DNA of 64,000 nucleotides, taken from assembly GCF_042263505.1 (NCBI RefSeq), contig NZ_JBHKFI010000019.1:1-64000 (forward strand), given 5' to 3'. Under the pieces are notes generated by a model. That model was not told the DNA's origin. It made no database searches and saw nothing but the letters and a program-made list of their open reading frames with translations. Positions 1 through 7,316 of the stretch are shown piece after piece (the first letter of the stretch is position 1; each line of letters begins with the position of its first letter). A program made the position numbers and the translations under genes. Origin of the DNA: Bacillus_BE sp042263505. GTDB lineage: Bacteria; Bacillota; Bacilli; Bacillales; Cytobacillaceae.

Positions 1-23
1 TTTAGGAATAAATTCAGCGCAAA

Positions 24-57
24 GGGGAGTATGAGGGAAGCTTCCCTCATACTCCCC
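24..57. repeat. 34-bp perfect palindrome
   Basis: A 34-bp sequence that is its own reverse complement (arms begin GGGGAGTATG and end CATACTCCCC, with AAGCTT at the centre). As RNA it would form a very stable hairpin. Only three T residues follow it on the minus strand and none on the plus strand, so it is either a weak terminator for a gene left of the window or a structural palindrome. Its left-hand gene is outside the window. Confidence 0.6.
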
Positions 58-143
58 CTCAATAAAATAATATAAATAGTGGATTACTGAGAGTATATTC
101 TTCATACACAAACTTCTTGACACAACCGACTTTTTTAAATTTA

Positions 144-250
144 TTCGCGAAAACAGGCATTTTATTCGCGAATGCCTTTTTTATTCGCGATTTTGAAATA
201 ATGCTCGCGACTTTCATGAAATACTCGCGAAATATTTAGGTTGCTCGCGA
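144..250. repeat. Six-copy TCGCGA array with 20-bp period
   Basis: The heptamer TTCGCGA or CTCGCGA begins at 144, 165, 184, 204, 224 and 244, a spacing of 19-21 bp, about two helical turns. The first three copies are embedded in TTATTCGCGA and the last three in a TNCTCGCGA context. TCGCGA is itself palindromic, so a dimeric or oligomeric DNA-binding protein could load on one helix face. The array lies between the end of the MocR-type gene and the left edge, so it could serve a gene outside the window. I do not recognise a protein that binds this motif; the regular spacing is what the sequence shows. Confidence 0.75.
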
Positions 251-287
251 AAATGAGGCATCCTTTTTTTAGTCGTCCGAATTTGCC

Positions 288-1688
288 CTATCTCCATGCT
301 TCATAGAGAAGACGGATTCCTTCCTTGATTTCCGCTTCACTTAATCCCCCGAACCCTAACATGATTTGCGGTTTATCAAGCATTGGGAGATCTTGATAAT
401 AAATCGAAGTCGGATACACTTTCACCTCTACCCGTGCAGCTTTTTCAATCAGCGCTTCCTCACTGTCCTTTTTCTGAATTTCTAACAAGAGATGTAACCC
501 TGATTGATCTCCAATAATCCTCACTTGATCCTGAAAATATTCACGGATTGCTTGGACAAGCACCTTTTGTTTTTTTCGGTACAGTGTCCTCATTTTATTT
601 AAATGTCTATCCCAGTGACCTTGCTTCATAAAAAGCTCCAGGGTTTTTTGATGAATTCGGGAAACCGTTTGCTTTTGAAAGTTAATTTCCTGTTGGTATT
701 TTTCCATTAACTGAGTTGGAAATACAAGATAACTTAGGCGCATCGAGGGAATGAGTGATTTCGAGAACGTCCCTAGATAGATCACTCTTCCTGCTTGATC
801 TAATCCTTGAAGAGAAGGAATGGGTTTTCCTCGATAGCGAAACTCCCCATCATAATCGTCTTCTAATATGTACGAATTCTGTTCATTAGCCCATTTCAAT
901 AACTTTCGGCGCTTTTGGATCGACATAACCGATCCAGTTGGGAATTGATGAGAAGGAGTTACATATACAAGATTACTTTTACTTTTTTCTAATTCAATCA
1001 TATTTAAACCATCTTCTTCAATATGAACGGGAGATACACCTAAATCATAAGAAAGAAACATCTCTCTTGAACGGTGAAATCCAGGTTCTTCCATTGCCAC
1101 CTTCCAATTCTGCCCCATTATTCGACAAAGATTGCTGAGCAAAATTTGTGTTCCTGCACCGATCACAATTTGATTTGCCTCACATCTTACTCCTCGAGAA
1201 TAATAAAGATAGGAAGCAATCTCCTCCCTCAGCCCCTTCTCTCCTTGAGGATGCCCTCCTAATAGAAGCTCTCGATACTCCGGCCTTAAGCATTCATCTG
1301 TTAATCTCCTCCAAATAGAAAAAGGAAAATGCTCTGTATCGACGAATCCCTGATTATAATCATATTGAATTTTTCCAGCACTTTCTTCCTTTAGTTTTTC
1401 TCCTGAACTCACTTTAAATGGAACTTGATTGGATAAGGAACCTTCCAACTCAGCAACAAATAGCCCTACTCGAGGCTTACTAATTAGATAACCCTCCGCC
1501 ATCAATTGAGCATAGGCATTTTCCACTGTATTTATACTAAGTTGCAAATGCTCAGCTAATTTTCGTTTAGGTGGCAAACGCCCGCCTTCCTTAAGCTTCT
1601 TTATTTCTATTTGCTCCTTCAAATACTCATATAACTGTACATATAATGGCTTTGGACTGTTTTCATTTAAAAATGGAGAAATATCCAT
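288..1688 (-). CDS. MocR-family regulator (GntR wHTH + aminotransferase-like domain)
   Basis: About 466 residues. The N-terminal 70 or so residues form a GntR-type winged helix (segment LPPKRKLAEHLQLSINTVEN); the rest is a fold-type I aminotransferase domain with the likely PLP-lysine in YLGTFSKSLIPSMR and the YEEDYDGEF-type segment seen here as LEDDYDGEF. This is the MocR/PdxR architecture: a PLP-binding transcription factor rather than an enzyme. The frame is open 21 codons further upstream, but the ATG at 1688 has GAGGAGG seven bases before it and leaves a 130-bp divergent promoter region, so I chose it. MocR proteins often control the divergent neighbour, here a GNAT gene; that link is inference. 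No pdxS/pdxT neighbours are present, so PdxR is not supported. Confidence 0.85.
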   Translation of the reverse strand: MDISPFLNENSPKPLYVQLYEYLKEQIEIKKLKEGGRLPPKRKLAEHLQLSINTVENAYAQLMAEGYLISKPRVGLFVAELEGSLSNQVPFKVSSGEKLKEESAGKIQYDYNQGFVDTEHFPFSIWRRLTDECLRPEYRELLLGGHPQGEKGLREEIASYLYYSRGVRCEANQIVIGAGTQILLSNLCRIMGQNWKVAMEEPGFHRSREMFLSYDLGVSPVHIEEDGLNMIELEKSKSNLVYVTPSHQFPTGSVMSIQKRRKLLKWANEQNSYILEDDYDGEFRYRGKPIPSLQGLDQAGRVIYLGTFSKSLIPSMRLSYLVFPTQLMEKYQQEINFQKQTVSRIHQKTLELFMKQGHWDRHLNKMRTLYRKKQKVLVQAIREYFQDQVRIIGDQSGLHLLLEIQKKDSEEALIEKAARVEVKVYPTSIYYQDLPMLDKPQIMLGFGGLSEAEIKEGIRLLYEAWR

Positions 1689-1819
1689 CTCGCTCCTCCT
1701 CATTCCTGACCCCATTAAATTTTTCTTAACTGGTACTTTTGATGGGTTCAAAACTAAACTACACTCATTTTGTAAAAAAAAATAGAAAATGTAAAGAGAA
1801 AATGAGGAGGATTTTTCAT

Positions 1820-2248
1820 ATGAGAATTATCAAAGAGCTGCAAACAGAGGAAGAATTCATGGATGGTTTTTCGATCATGAAAGAATTAAGGACCCATTTA
1901 AATTTACGAGAATATAGTACCCTTCTTCAAGAAATGAAAAAGGAAGGCTATCAAATGTTTGCACTTTATGATAAGGGTGAAATCAGGGCAGTTACAGGGA
2001 TTTGTTTACGAACCAACTTCTATAACGGAAAACATGTCTTTGTTTATGATTTAGTGACCAAAGCGGGAATGCGCTCAAAAGGCTATGGGGCTGAACTGCT
2101 ACATTTCATAGAAGAATATGGAGCAAATCATGGAGCATCGATAATTGAATTAACGTCTGGTCTGCAAAGAATGGACGCCCATCGTTTTTATGAGAAAAAA
2201 ATGAACTTCGCCCGCACGAGTTTCGCATTTAAAAAAATGATTAAATAA
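1820..2248 (+). CDS. GNAT family N-acetyltransferase
   Basis: A 142-residue protein with the GNAT acetyl-CoA-binding region at about residues 75-105, where a beta strand (VFVYDLVTKAGMRSKGYGAELL) contains the R/Q-x-x-G-x-G/A equivalent RSKGYGA. The C-terminal part (DAHRFYEKKMNFARTSFAF) is the usual GNAT end. The frame extends upstream to 1739, but that start lies in the MocR promoter region; the ATG at 1820 follows AGGAGG by nine bases. Substrate unknown. It is divergent from the MocR-type gene and shares its 130-bp promoter region. Confidence 0.8.
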   Translation: MRIIKELQTEEEFMDGFSIMKELRTHLNLREYSTLLQEMKKEGYQMFALYDKGEIRAVTGICLRTNFYNGKHVFVYDLVTKAGMRSKGYGAELLHFIEEYGANHGASIIELTSGLQRMDAHRFYEKKMNFARTSFAFKKMIK

Positions 2249-2300
2249 TTTTCCTGAATTTTCATGATATAATTTTTTCTATAAGAAACGGAGGGGAAAT

Positions 2301-3089
2301 ATGAACATCACAGATTTAGTAGAAGAATTAGATACTGCTTATATTCAAACATTTGCTAATCATAAAAAGACCAGTTGGGGCCACATGTTTTTTAATGAAG
2401 CTCAACCAAACTACTATGATGCCAATCACGCTCAACTCCTCAATGCTCCTGAAAAACCAGAGGAAGTAATTAATGAAGTCATTCAGTTTTACGAACAGAA
2501 ACGGCTAACTCCGCGTTTTTACCTTTATCAGGCTGATAATTTACAGGATTTCATAGCTAAACTTAAAGCAAGTGGTTTTGGCTATGAAGATTTTTCTCAA
2601 TCGGTACAGCAGTGGAATGGCCAGATTTCAGAAGTAAATCAGGATCCGCAAATTTCATTTGAACTTGTTGATCAACACAATTATCAAGAAGTCTTAAATA
2701 TTGAATGCTCCATTACAGAATTTGGAGGAAGGGAAATTCGAAAATCAGCATTTCAATCCGAATTTGCTCATCCTGCCTTTACCTACTACTTGCTAAGAAA
2801 GATGGGAGTCGCCTGTTGCACAGCCTGCATTTTTTTTGATGGTCAGCAAGCAAGGCTTGAAAGTGTTGCGACATTGGAGACATATCGTGGTCAAGGCCTA
2901 ATTGGCCAACTGATCTATTCTCTTCAACAAATTGTGAAGGAAAAAGGAATCAGGATTTTTTGGGTATTTCCCATCAATGAACGAGTCGAAAAGGTTTATA
3001 ATCGTTACGGCTTTCAAACCATAGCGAAAATAAAAACAGGGCATGCCTTTTTAAGAGGGAAAGGGATTAAAGAAATTAGGGAATCTTAA
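2301..3089 (+). CDS. GNAT family N-acetyltransferase (two-domain size)
   Basis: A 262-residue protein with a GNAT fold in the C-terminal half: LESVATLETYRGQGLIGQL carries the RGQGLIG acetyl-CoA loop near residue 198, and VEKVYNRYGFQTIAKIK is the terminal helix-strand. The N-terminal 120 residues have no motif I can name. The start has GGAGGGG six bases upstream. It follows the preceding GNAT gene by 50 bp and is probably co-transcribed. A hairpin with a T-run follows directly. Substrate unknown. Confidence 0.75.
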   Translation: MNITDLVEELDTAYIQTFANHKKTSWGHMFFNEAQPNYYDANHAQLLNAPEKPEEVINEVIQFYEQKRLTPRFYLYQADNLQDFIAKLKASGFGYEDFSQSVQQWNGQISEVNQDPQISFELVDQHNYQEVLNIECSITEFGGREIRKSAFQSEFAHPAFTYYLLRKMGVACCTACIFFDGQQARLESVATLETYRGQGLIGQLIYSLQQIVKEKGIRIFWVFPINERVEKVYNRYGFQTIAKIKTGHAFLRGKGIKEIRES

Positions 3090-3095
3090 TGGACT

Positions 3096-3132
3096 CAAAA
3101 ACAAGGCTGCCACAGCTTTGTTTTTATTTTTT
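3096..3132 (+). terminator. Rho-independent terminator
   Basis: Stem AAAACAAGGCTG with CAGCTTTGTTTT (one mismatch, loop CCA), followed by TATTTTTT. It closes the two-gene acetyltransferase unit. Confidence 0.7.
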
Positions 3133-3199
3133 AAACATAGTTATTCATCCATGCTTCGATCTCTTTTTTTCATAAATATATAGAGAAGGAGGGATCAAT

Positions 3200-3391
3200 A
3201 TGTATCAAGTTGCTTTAGTGTTTTTTGCTTGTATTTTAGCTGGTTTTGGTTTAATAAAAATACCAGCTGTTTGGATATTTGCAGGCAGCTTCCTTGTATT
3301 CCTTAAAGTAGTCGGAGTTATTGTCATCATCATCTTCTCATTAGCACTTTTATACCTTGGCTTTAAAGCTTTGTTTTCACAAGGGCTATAA
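3200..3391 (+). CDS. Small two-TM membrane protein
   Basis: A 63-residue, strongly hydrophobic protein with two predicted membrane segments (about residues 3-22 and 28-57) and almost no charged residues. The start has GGAGGG seven bases upstream. It stands alone between two terminators. I recognise no family. Confidence 0.65.
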   Translation: MYQVALVFFACILAGFGLIKIPAVWIFAGSFLVFLKVVGVIVIIIFSLALLYLGFKALFSQGL

Positions 3392-3405
3392 TCATGAAGT
3401 TCCTT

Positions 3406-3432
3406 AGGGCTGATATTATATCAGCCTTTTTT
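3406..3432 (+). terminator. Rho-independent terminator
   Basis: Perfect nine-base stem GGCTGATAT / ATATCAGCC with a T6 tail, directly after the small membrane protein gene. Confidence 0.85.
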
Positions 3433-3547
3433 CGTAAGAATCATTTTTATATAATATGTGTTCTTATTGGTTATTAAAAGTGGGAACGTTATAATAGAAG
3501 ATAGGTTTTACATCAATAGTGGAATTGGCTTGAAAGGAGCAAAAATA

Positions 3548-4597
3548 ATGAATATCCCAAATGTGAATGAAACATTGGAACTACTACGAAAATTAGTATC
3601 CATCCCGAGTCCATCTGGCAATACGTCTGAAGTAATTACATTTGTTGAGTCCTTTCTATCTGAACTGGACGTTACAACTCAGAGGAACCATAAAGGTGCG
3701 CTTATTGCTACATTACCAGGTAAGGATTCATTAAACCATCGAATGTTAACTGCCCATGTCGATACATTAGGAGCGATCGTAAAAGAGATTAAACCATCTG
3801 GCAGATTAACAATCGACCAGATAGGCGGATTTACATACAATTCGATTGAAGGCGAATATTGTCAAATTCAAACCAACGCCGGAAAAGTCTACACAGGAAC
3901 GATTCTCATGCATCAAACCTCTGTCCATGTATATAAGGATGCCGGAAAGCAGGAACGCAATCAAAAGAATATCGAAGTTAGAATTGATGAAGTAGTTCAT
4001 AATGCAGAGGATGTCCGTCAATTAGGAATAGAAGTTGGAGATTTTGTATCATTCGATCCGCGTGTTCAAATTCTTGAGAGTGGTTTTATTAAATCTCGTC
4101 ACCTTGATGACAAAGCAAGCGTAGCCATCTTACTGCAATTAATCAAACAAATCATACAAGAAAATATTCAACTTCCTTATACCACTCACATTCTCATCTC
4201 GAACAATGAGGAAATTGGCTATGGCGGAAATTCCAATATTCCCCCTGAAACGGTGGAATATTTAGCTGTTGATATGGGGGCAATCGGGGATGGACAACAA
4301 ACCGATGAATATACCGTTTCCATCTGTGTAAAGGATGCAAGCGGTCCGTATCACTACTCACTTCGAAAAAAATTAACGCATCTTGCCATAGACAATGGGA
4401 TTGACTATAAACTGGATATTTATCCTTATTACGGATCAGATGCATCCGCTGCAATTCGTTCGGGTCATGATATCGTCCATGGGCTGATTGGACCTGGAAT
4501 CGATTCATCCCATGCCTATGAACGCACGCATAAGTCTTCGATTAAAAATACATATAAATTGCTCTTCCATTACATCCAATCGGAAATGGAAGTTTAA
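3548..4597 (+). CDS. M42 family aminopeptidase
   Basis: About 349 residues. Metal ligands of the M42 (FrvX/YsdC, glutamyl aminopeptidase/cellulase M) family are visible: His in LTAHVDTLG, Asp in SRHLDDKASVA, the Glu pair in SNNEEIGYGG, Asp in AVDMGAIGD and the late His in DSSHAYERTH. It is a cytoplasmic two-metal aminopeptidase, probably forming large oligomers like its relatives. The frame opens 30 codons upstream, but the ATG at 3548 has AAAGGAG eight bases before it and aligns with the family N-terminus (ETLELLRKLVSIPSPSG). It is a single gene with its own promoter region. Confidence 0.88.
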   Translation: MNIPNVNETLELLRKLVSIPSPSGNTSEVITFVESFLSELDVTTQRNHKGALIATLPGKDSLNHRMLTAHVDTLGAIVKEIKPSGRLTIDQIGGFTYNSIEGEYCQIQTNAGKVYTGTILMHQTSVHVYKDAGKQERNQKNIEVRIDEVVHNAEDVRQLGIEVGDFVSFDPRVQILESGFIKSRHLDDKASVAILLQLIKQIIQENIQLPYTTHILISNNEEIGYGGNSNIPPETVEYLAVDMGAIGDGQQTDEYTVSICVKDASGPYHYSLRKKLTHLAIDNGIDYKLDIYPYYGSDASAAIRSGHDIVHGLIGPGIDSSHAYERTHKSSIKNTYKLLFHYIQSEMEV

Positions 4598-4656
4598 TCA
4601 ATCAATATGAATGAATGAGAGCCATAAACTGGTTCTCATTTTTTTATTACCTACAT

Positions 4657-4980
4657 AAAGTGAAACTTCCATCAGTGGGGGTTTTCGAAGCACAGGACGT
4701 GAAGTGTGCAGACGTCGCGATTGACGTCGCGCTTTTAGTCTGCCATTCCTCCCCCACTGATGGTTAGTCACGCAAAGCCTGATTAATTTTTCTAAGGGCT
4801 GAAGCCCAAAGAAAAATCTTATTTCACTTATCAAGCTCATAACGCCACGTCCTGTGGCTTCGCCTGACTAGGACCTTAATCCCTCGTCGGACCTTTACGG
4901 ACAGTTGATCTCCCACTTATCTTCTTCGTATTCTCAGAATCTTAAAGTGGGAGTCAAAATGTCCGTTAAGAGTGGGATAA
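4657..4980. repeat. Structured dispersed repeat, long copy
   Basis: A 324-bp repeat whose ends match a 155-bp copy at 54222-54376. Shared parts are the outer block AAAGTGAAACTTCCATCAGT, the complementary block CCCCCACTGATGGTTAG, and a tail where ACGGACA pairs with TGTCCGT around an inner TCCCACTT/AAGTGGGA stem, ending AAGAGTGGGATAA. This copy carries an extra insert bounded by a 16-bp inverted repeat (CACAGGACGTG near 4691 and CACGTCCTGTG near 4846) that holds a further GCAGAC/GTCTGC hairpin. No coding capacity. It resembles transcribed mobile repeats of bacilli (bcr type) in size and structure, but identity is unverified. Confidence 0.75.
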
Positions 4981-5071
4981 ATAAATAATGAGAAAAAACG
5001 TGTTTTCTAGTTAAAAGCCTAAACCTTTCTTATTTGCATGGCATTAATTAAATAAGAAGGGAGATGAAAAA

Positions 5072-5359
5072 ATGTCAAGAAGAGAACAGAATTTTATTGA
5101 TTTTGCCCGTGATCATATCCATCAAGAAGTAGAAGTTGTTACAAGTGATGGAACCTTCACAGGTACGCTCATTTCTGTCCATAGCGATCATCTTGTATTG
5201 GAATCAAGAATAAGAGGTCGTGAAACCAGAATTGCCATTCGAATTGCTTTAATTGTCGCTTTATTCCGTATTGTTTTCGGACGACGAGGTCCATTCTTTG
5301 GCTTTAATGAACAAGAGCAAACAGAGGAATCAAGCAGCCAAGAGCATCATGAAGATTAG
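5072..5359 (+). CDS. Small Sm-like fold protein (DUF2642/YuzF-like, tentative)
   Basis: A 95-residue protein. Residues 15-55 (VEVVTSDGTFTGTLISVHSD, then HLVLESRI) have the pattern of an Sm-like barrel as in DUF2642 spore or cell-surface proteins of Bacillus; residues 55-72 are hydrophobic with interspersed Arg, and the tail is Glu/Ser/His rich. The start has AGGGAGATG upstream. A weak hairpin and T-rich tract follow at about 5368-5411. The family call is by pattern only. It could also be a membrane-associated protein of unknown role. Confidence 0.55.
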   Translation: MSRREQNFIDFARDHIHQEVEVVTSDGTFTGTLISVHSDHLVLESRIRGRETRIAIRIALIVALFRIVFGRRGPFFGFNEQEQTEESSSQEHHED

Positions 5360-5480
5360 GCAAAAAGCAATGAAGGATTGAGTCTTTTTTCCTTCCTTGT
5401 TTTCTTTTTCTGCCTAATTTTAAACAAAGAAATGTGAAATGTGGATAAATTTTGAAATTGTGATTATTCTCTCAAAATGC

Positions 5481-5510
5481 TTGAAATATGAAGATTAAAT
5501 GTATTATATT
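5481..5510 (+). promoter_or_regulatory. Promoter of the antitoxin RNA
   Basis: TTGAAA at 5481 and TATATT/TTATAT at 5504-5510, 17-18 bp apart, pointing into the antisense RNA that overlaps the 3' end of the holin-like toxin gene. Confidence 0.5.
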
Positions 5511-5516
5511 AGGTTT

Positions 5517-5661
5517 AAGAAATAGAATATAAAAGAACCTTCGGCTGGCACCGAAGGCTCTTACACAGCTGACTACAAGTAGTGTAGCGGCCAGTATAAG
5601 GAAAGAAATAACCTTTGCCCTAACAACTAGCCATAGCGGAGTGGGTTATTTCTTTTTTTGA
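5517..5661 (+). ncRNA. Antisense antitoxin RNA of a type I TA locus
   Basis: Predicted RNA of about 145 nt, from the promoter at 5481-5510 to a strong terminator at 5602-5660 (AAAGAAATAACC pairing with GGTTATTTCTTT, then T7). It overlaps the 3' UTR and stop codon of the oppositely transcribed 32-residue toxin gene, the arrangement known for txpA/RatA and bsrG/SR4 in Bacillus subtilis. It would act by base-pairing with the toxin mRNA. RNA ends are inferred from promoter and terminator shape only. Confidence 0.55.
5533..5562 (-). terminator. Terminator of the toxin mRNA
   Basis: On the minus strand GAGCCTTCGG pairs with CCGAAGGTTC, followed by TTTTATATT. One pair is G-U on the minus strand but would be A-C on the plus strand, so the hairpin belongs to the minus-strand transcript. 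Confidence 0.75.
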
Positions 5662-5744
5662 GTAGAGATTACTACTGCAATCACTGAAACTATCAAAGAT
5701 GAAAACGTTACCATTAACGTTAACGCTTCATAAATTGTTATCAA
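5646..5744 (-). CDS. Holin-like toxin peptide, type I toxin-antitoxin (TxpA/BsrG-like)
   Basis: A 32-residue peptide: MITIYEALTLMVTFSSL followed by a hydrophobic stretch and a TQKKK tail. It has the family pattern of putative holin-like toxins (short Y-x-A/T-L-x-L-M start, one membrane helix, basic end). The start is TTG at 5744 with GGGAGG eight bases upstream; no ATG fits. The ribosome site can pair with CACTTCC just upstream (CACTTCC/GGGAGGTG hairpin), which would keep translation low. The promoter is the TATAAT at 5805-5810 (minus strand, extended TG), giving an mRNA of about 265 nt ending at 5533. A convergent antisense RNA overlaps its 3' part. Expected to insert in the membrane when unrepressed. 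Confidence 0.7.
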   Translation of the reverse strand: MITIYEALTLMVTFSSLIVSVIAVVISTQKKK

Positions 5745-5804
5745 CGCGACACCTCCCTTCTCGGAAGTGTGCCGCTACCCACTCTGCCTTAGCTGTGTTA
5801 GTAA

Positions 5805-5810
5805 ATTATA
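5805..5810 (-). promoter_or_regulatory. -10 box of the toxin gene
   Basis: Minus strand TTTGCTATAAT: a perfect -10 hexamer with the extended TG one base before it. The -35 region is weak. The start of transcription would be near 5797, about 53 nt before the TTG start codon. Confidence 0.5.
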
Positions 5811-5899
5811 GCAAAATTTGGACTATTTTACATCTTACTTTTGATGGATAATTATTCCTATTTTTAGTTTACATAAAATTATTATTGTTAATCATTAGC

Positions 5900-6520
5900 T
5901 TAGGTTTTCTCTTTCAACAATTGACGAAAAAGATGATCCCGATTTTCACTATCTAAAAACCGCGGATCTTCCACAATGGCCTTTAGAATTTCCCGCTTTT
6001 TTCCGGGATCTTGAACAAGCTTCGCAATCGTTTTTCTGCACTCAGCTAAAAAATCAATATAATCTTCATATCGTTCATCAAAGGTCTCCTCCAAGTTTTG
6101 ACGAAGCTTTTTAGTAAGAATGGGACTTGCGCCTGATGTAGAAATTGAAAGGGTCAGCTTTCCTCTTTTTATTATGGAAGGGACAATGCAATTCGATTTT
6201 TCAAATTCATCCGCTGCATTGATGAGCTGATTTTTTTCTGCGGAAGCTCGAACAAGTTCGTTTGTCTCGTAATCGTTGGTTGCAGCAATAATAAGAAAAG
6301 CATCCTGAAGATCAGCAGGATTGAACCCCTTTTCTTTCCAGATAATTTCCCCAGCTTGAGCAAGTCGTGATAGCTCCCCAGTAATTTCGGGACTTATGAC
6401 CTGAATTTGTGCATGTGAGGCAAGGAAGCCCTTCACTTTACGGGTTGCCACTGCTCCCCCACCAACAATAACAATTTTTTTGTTTGCTAAATCAATATGA
6501 AGCGGATAATACTCTTTCAT
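5900..6520 (-). CDS. sirC: Precorrin-2 dehydrogenase
   Basis: 206 residues, the size of Bacillus SirC/YlnF. Residues 14-30 (KKIVIVGGGAVATRKVKG) form the Rossmann NAD site; ISTSGASPILTKKLR near residue 130 is the conserved SirC/CysG-N segment. It oxidises precorrin-2 to sirohydrochlorin with NAD+, the second step of siroheme synthesis. It lacks the C-terminal methyltransferase of CysG, which here is a separate gene. It overlaps the 3' end of sirB by 29 bp and is the last gene of the nitrite reductase operon, so it serves the siroheme cofactor of NasD. Confidence 0.88.
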   Translation of the reverse strand: MKEYYPLHIDLANKKIVIVGGGAVATRKVKGFLASHAQIQVISPEITGELSRLAQAGEIIWKEKGFNPADLQDAFLIIAATNDYETNELVRASAEKNQLINAADEFEKSNCIVPSIIKRGKLTLSISTSGASPILTKKLRQNLEETFDERYEDYIDFLAECRKTIAKLVQDPGKKREILKAIVEDPRFLDSENRDHLFRQLLKEKT

Positions 6521-7283
6521 GAACGTCCGTTCCCTTCCAATAGAATGATTGAGAATGATTGACTTCCTTCATTCTTTTACAAAGCAATTCGATTAAAGCG
6601 TCATCAAAGCCTATTGGATTACATAATATCATGTCTATGTTCGAATATTGAAGGCTTTTTTTACATACAAATTGTTCGATTTGAACGGTAAATCCTCCTG
6701 ACAACAGCAAATAAGGAACAATATATAATTTATTAGTACTTGCTTTTACTTGATTTTGTAATACTTCCCGATAGGAAGGATTCCCCTTAAGATATCCGAT
6801 TTCAACTTTGCTTTGAATCGATTTCCTTGTTAAAACCGCTATTTGTTCAAATTCTATTGCTGCTTGTCCTTCACGACTTCCATGACCAATTAATAGAACT
6901 TGCTCATCCACTTGATTTTCAAATTTCTTTTCAGTTAGCCTTTTTTTGATTATTTTTACCATAACTTCATCTACGCCAATAGGGTTAGCATAATGAAATG
7001 AAACTTGAGGAAACTGTCGTTTTGCCTGTTCCATTTCAAATGGAATATCCACATTCGCATGTATACCCGGGAGTAAAAGAATTGGGAGTATCGTAATAGC
7101 TGTCGCACCTTGATTGACACACTTATTGATTGCTTCAGGAATTGATGGAGAGGCTTTTTCGAGAAATGCAAGACCATGAATCGGTACGTTAATTGCCTTC
7201 TTTACTTTCATAGCAAACCAGATAAAATCTTGATTCCCCTTTTCAGTGCGGCTTCCATGTCCAACTAAGATAACAGCTTTCAT
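6492..7283 (-). CDS. sirB: Sirohydrochlorin ferrochelatase
   Basis: About 263 residues in two tandem CbiX-like halves: VILVGHGSRTEKGNQDF at the N-terminus and LLIGHGSREGQAAIEF near residue 145, each with the GHGSR metal-site histidine. It inserts Fe2+ into sirohydrochlorin to give siroheme. A GTG three codons earlier is open, but the ATG at 7283 sits eight bases after GGGGAG and starts with the conserved strand. It lies 33 bp after nasF and overlaps sirC. Confidence 0.86.
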   Translation of the reverse strand: MKAVILVGHGSRTEKGNQDFIWFAMKVKKAINVPIHGLAFLEKASPSIPEAINKCVNQGATAITILPILLLPGIHANVDIPFEMEQAKRQFPQVSFHYANPIGVDEVMVKIIKKRLTEKKFENQVDEQVLLIGHGSREGQAAIEFEQIAVLTRKSIQSKVEIGYLKGNPSYREVLQNQVKASTNKLYIVPYLLLSGGFTVQIEQFVCKKSLQYSNIDMILCNPIGFDDALIELLCKRMKEVNHSQSFYWKGTDVHERVLSASY

Positions 7284-7316
7284 TTTAATCACTCCCCTAA
7301 ATCCTTCTTATTTCTT

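Noticed and set aside
144..250. CRISPR array
   Set aside because: Repeat units are only 6-7 bp on a 20-bp period with AT-rich spacers; no cas genes in the window.
4598..4840. Minus-strand 80-codon ORF over the structured repeat
   Set aside because: It follows hairpin sequence, has no ribosome site, and the short copy of the repeat does not preserve it.
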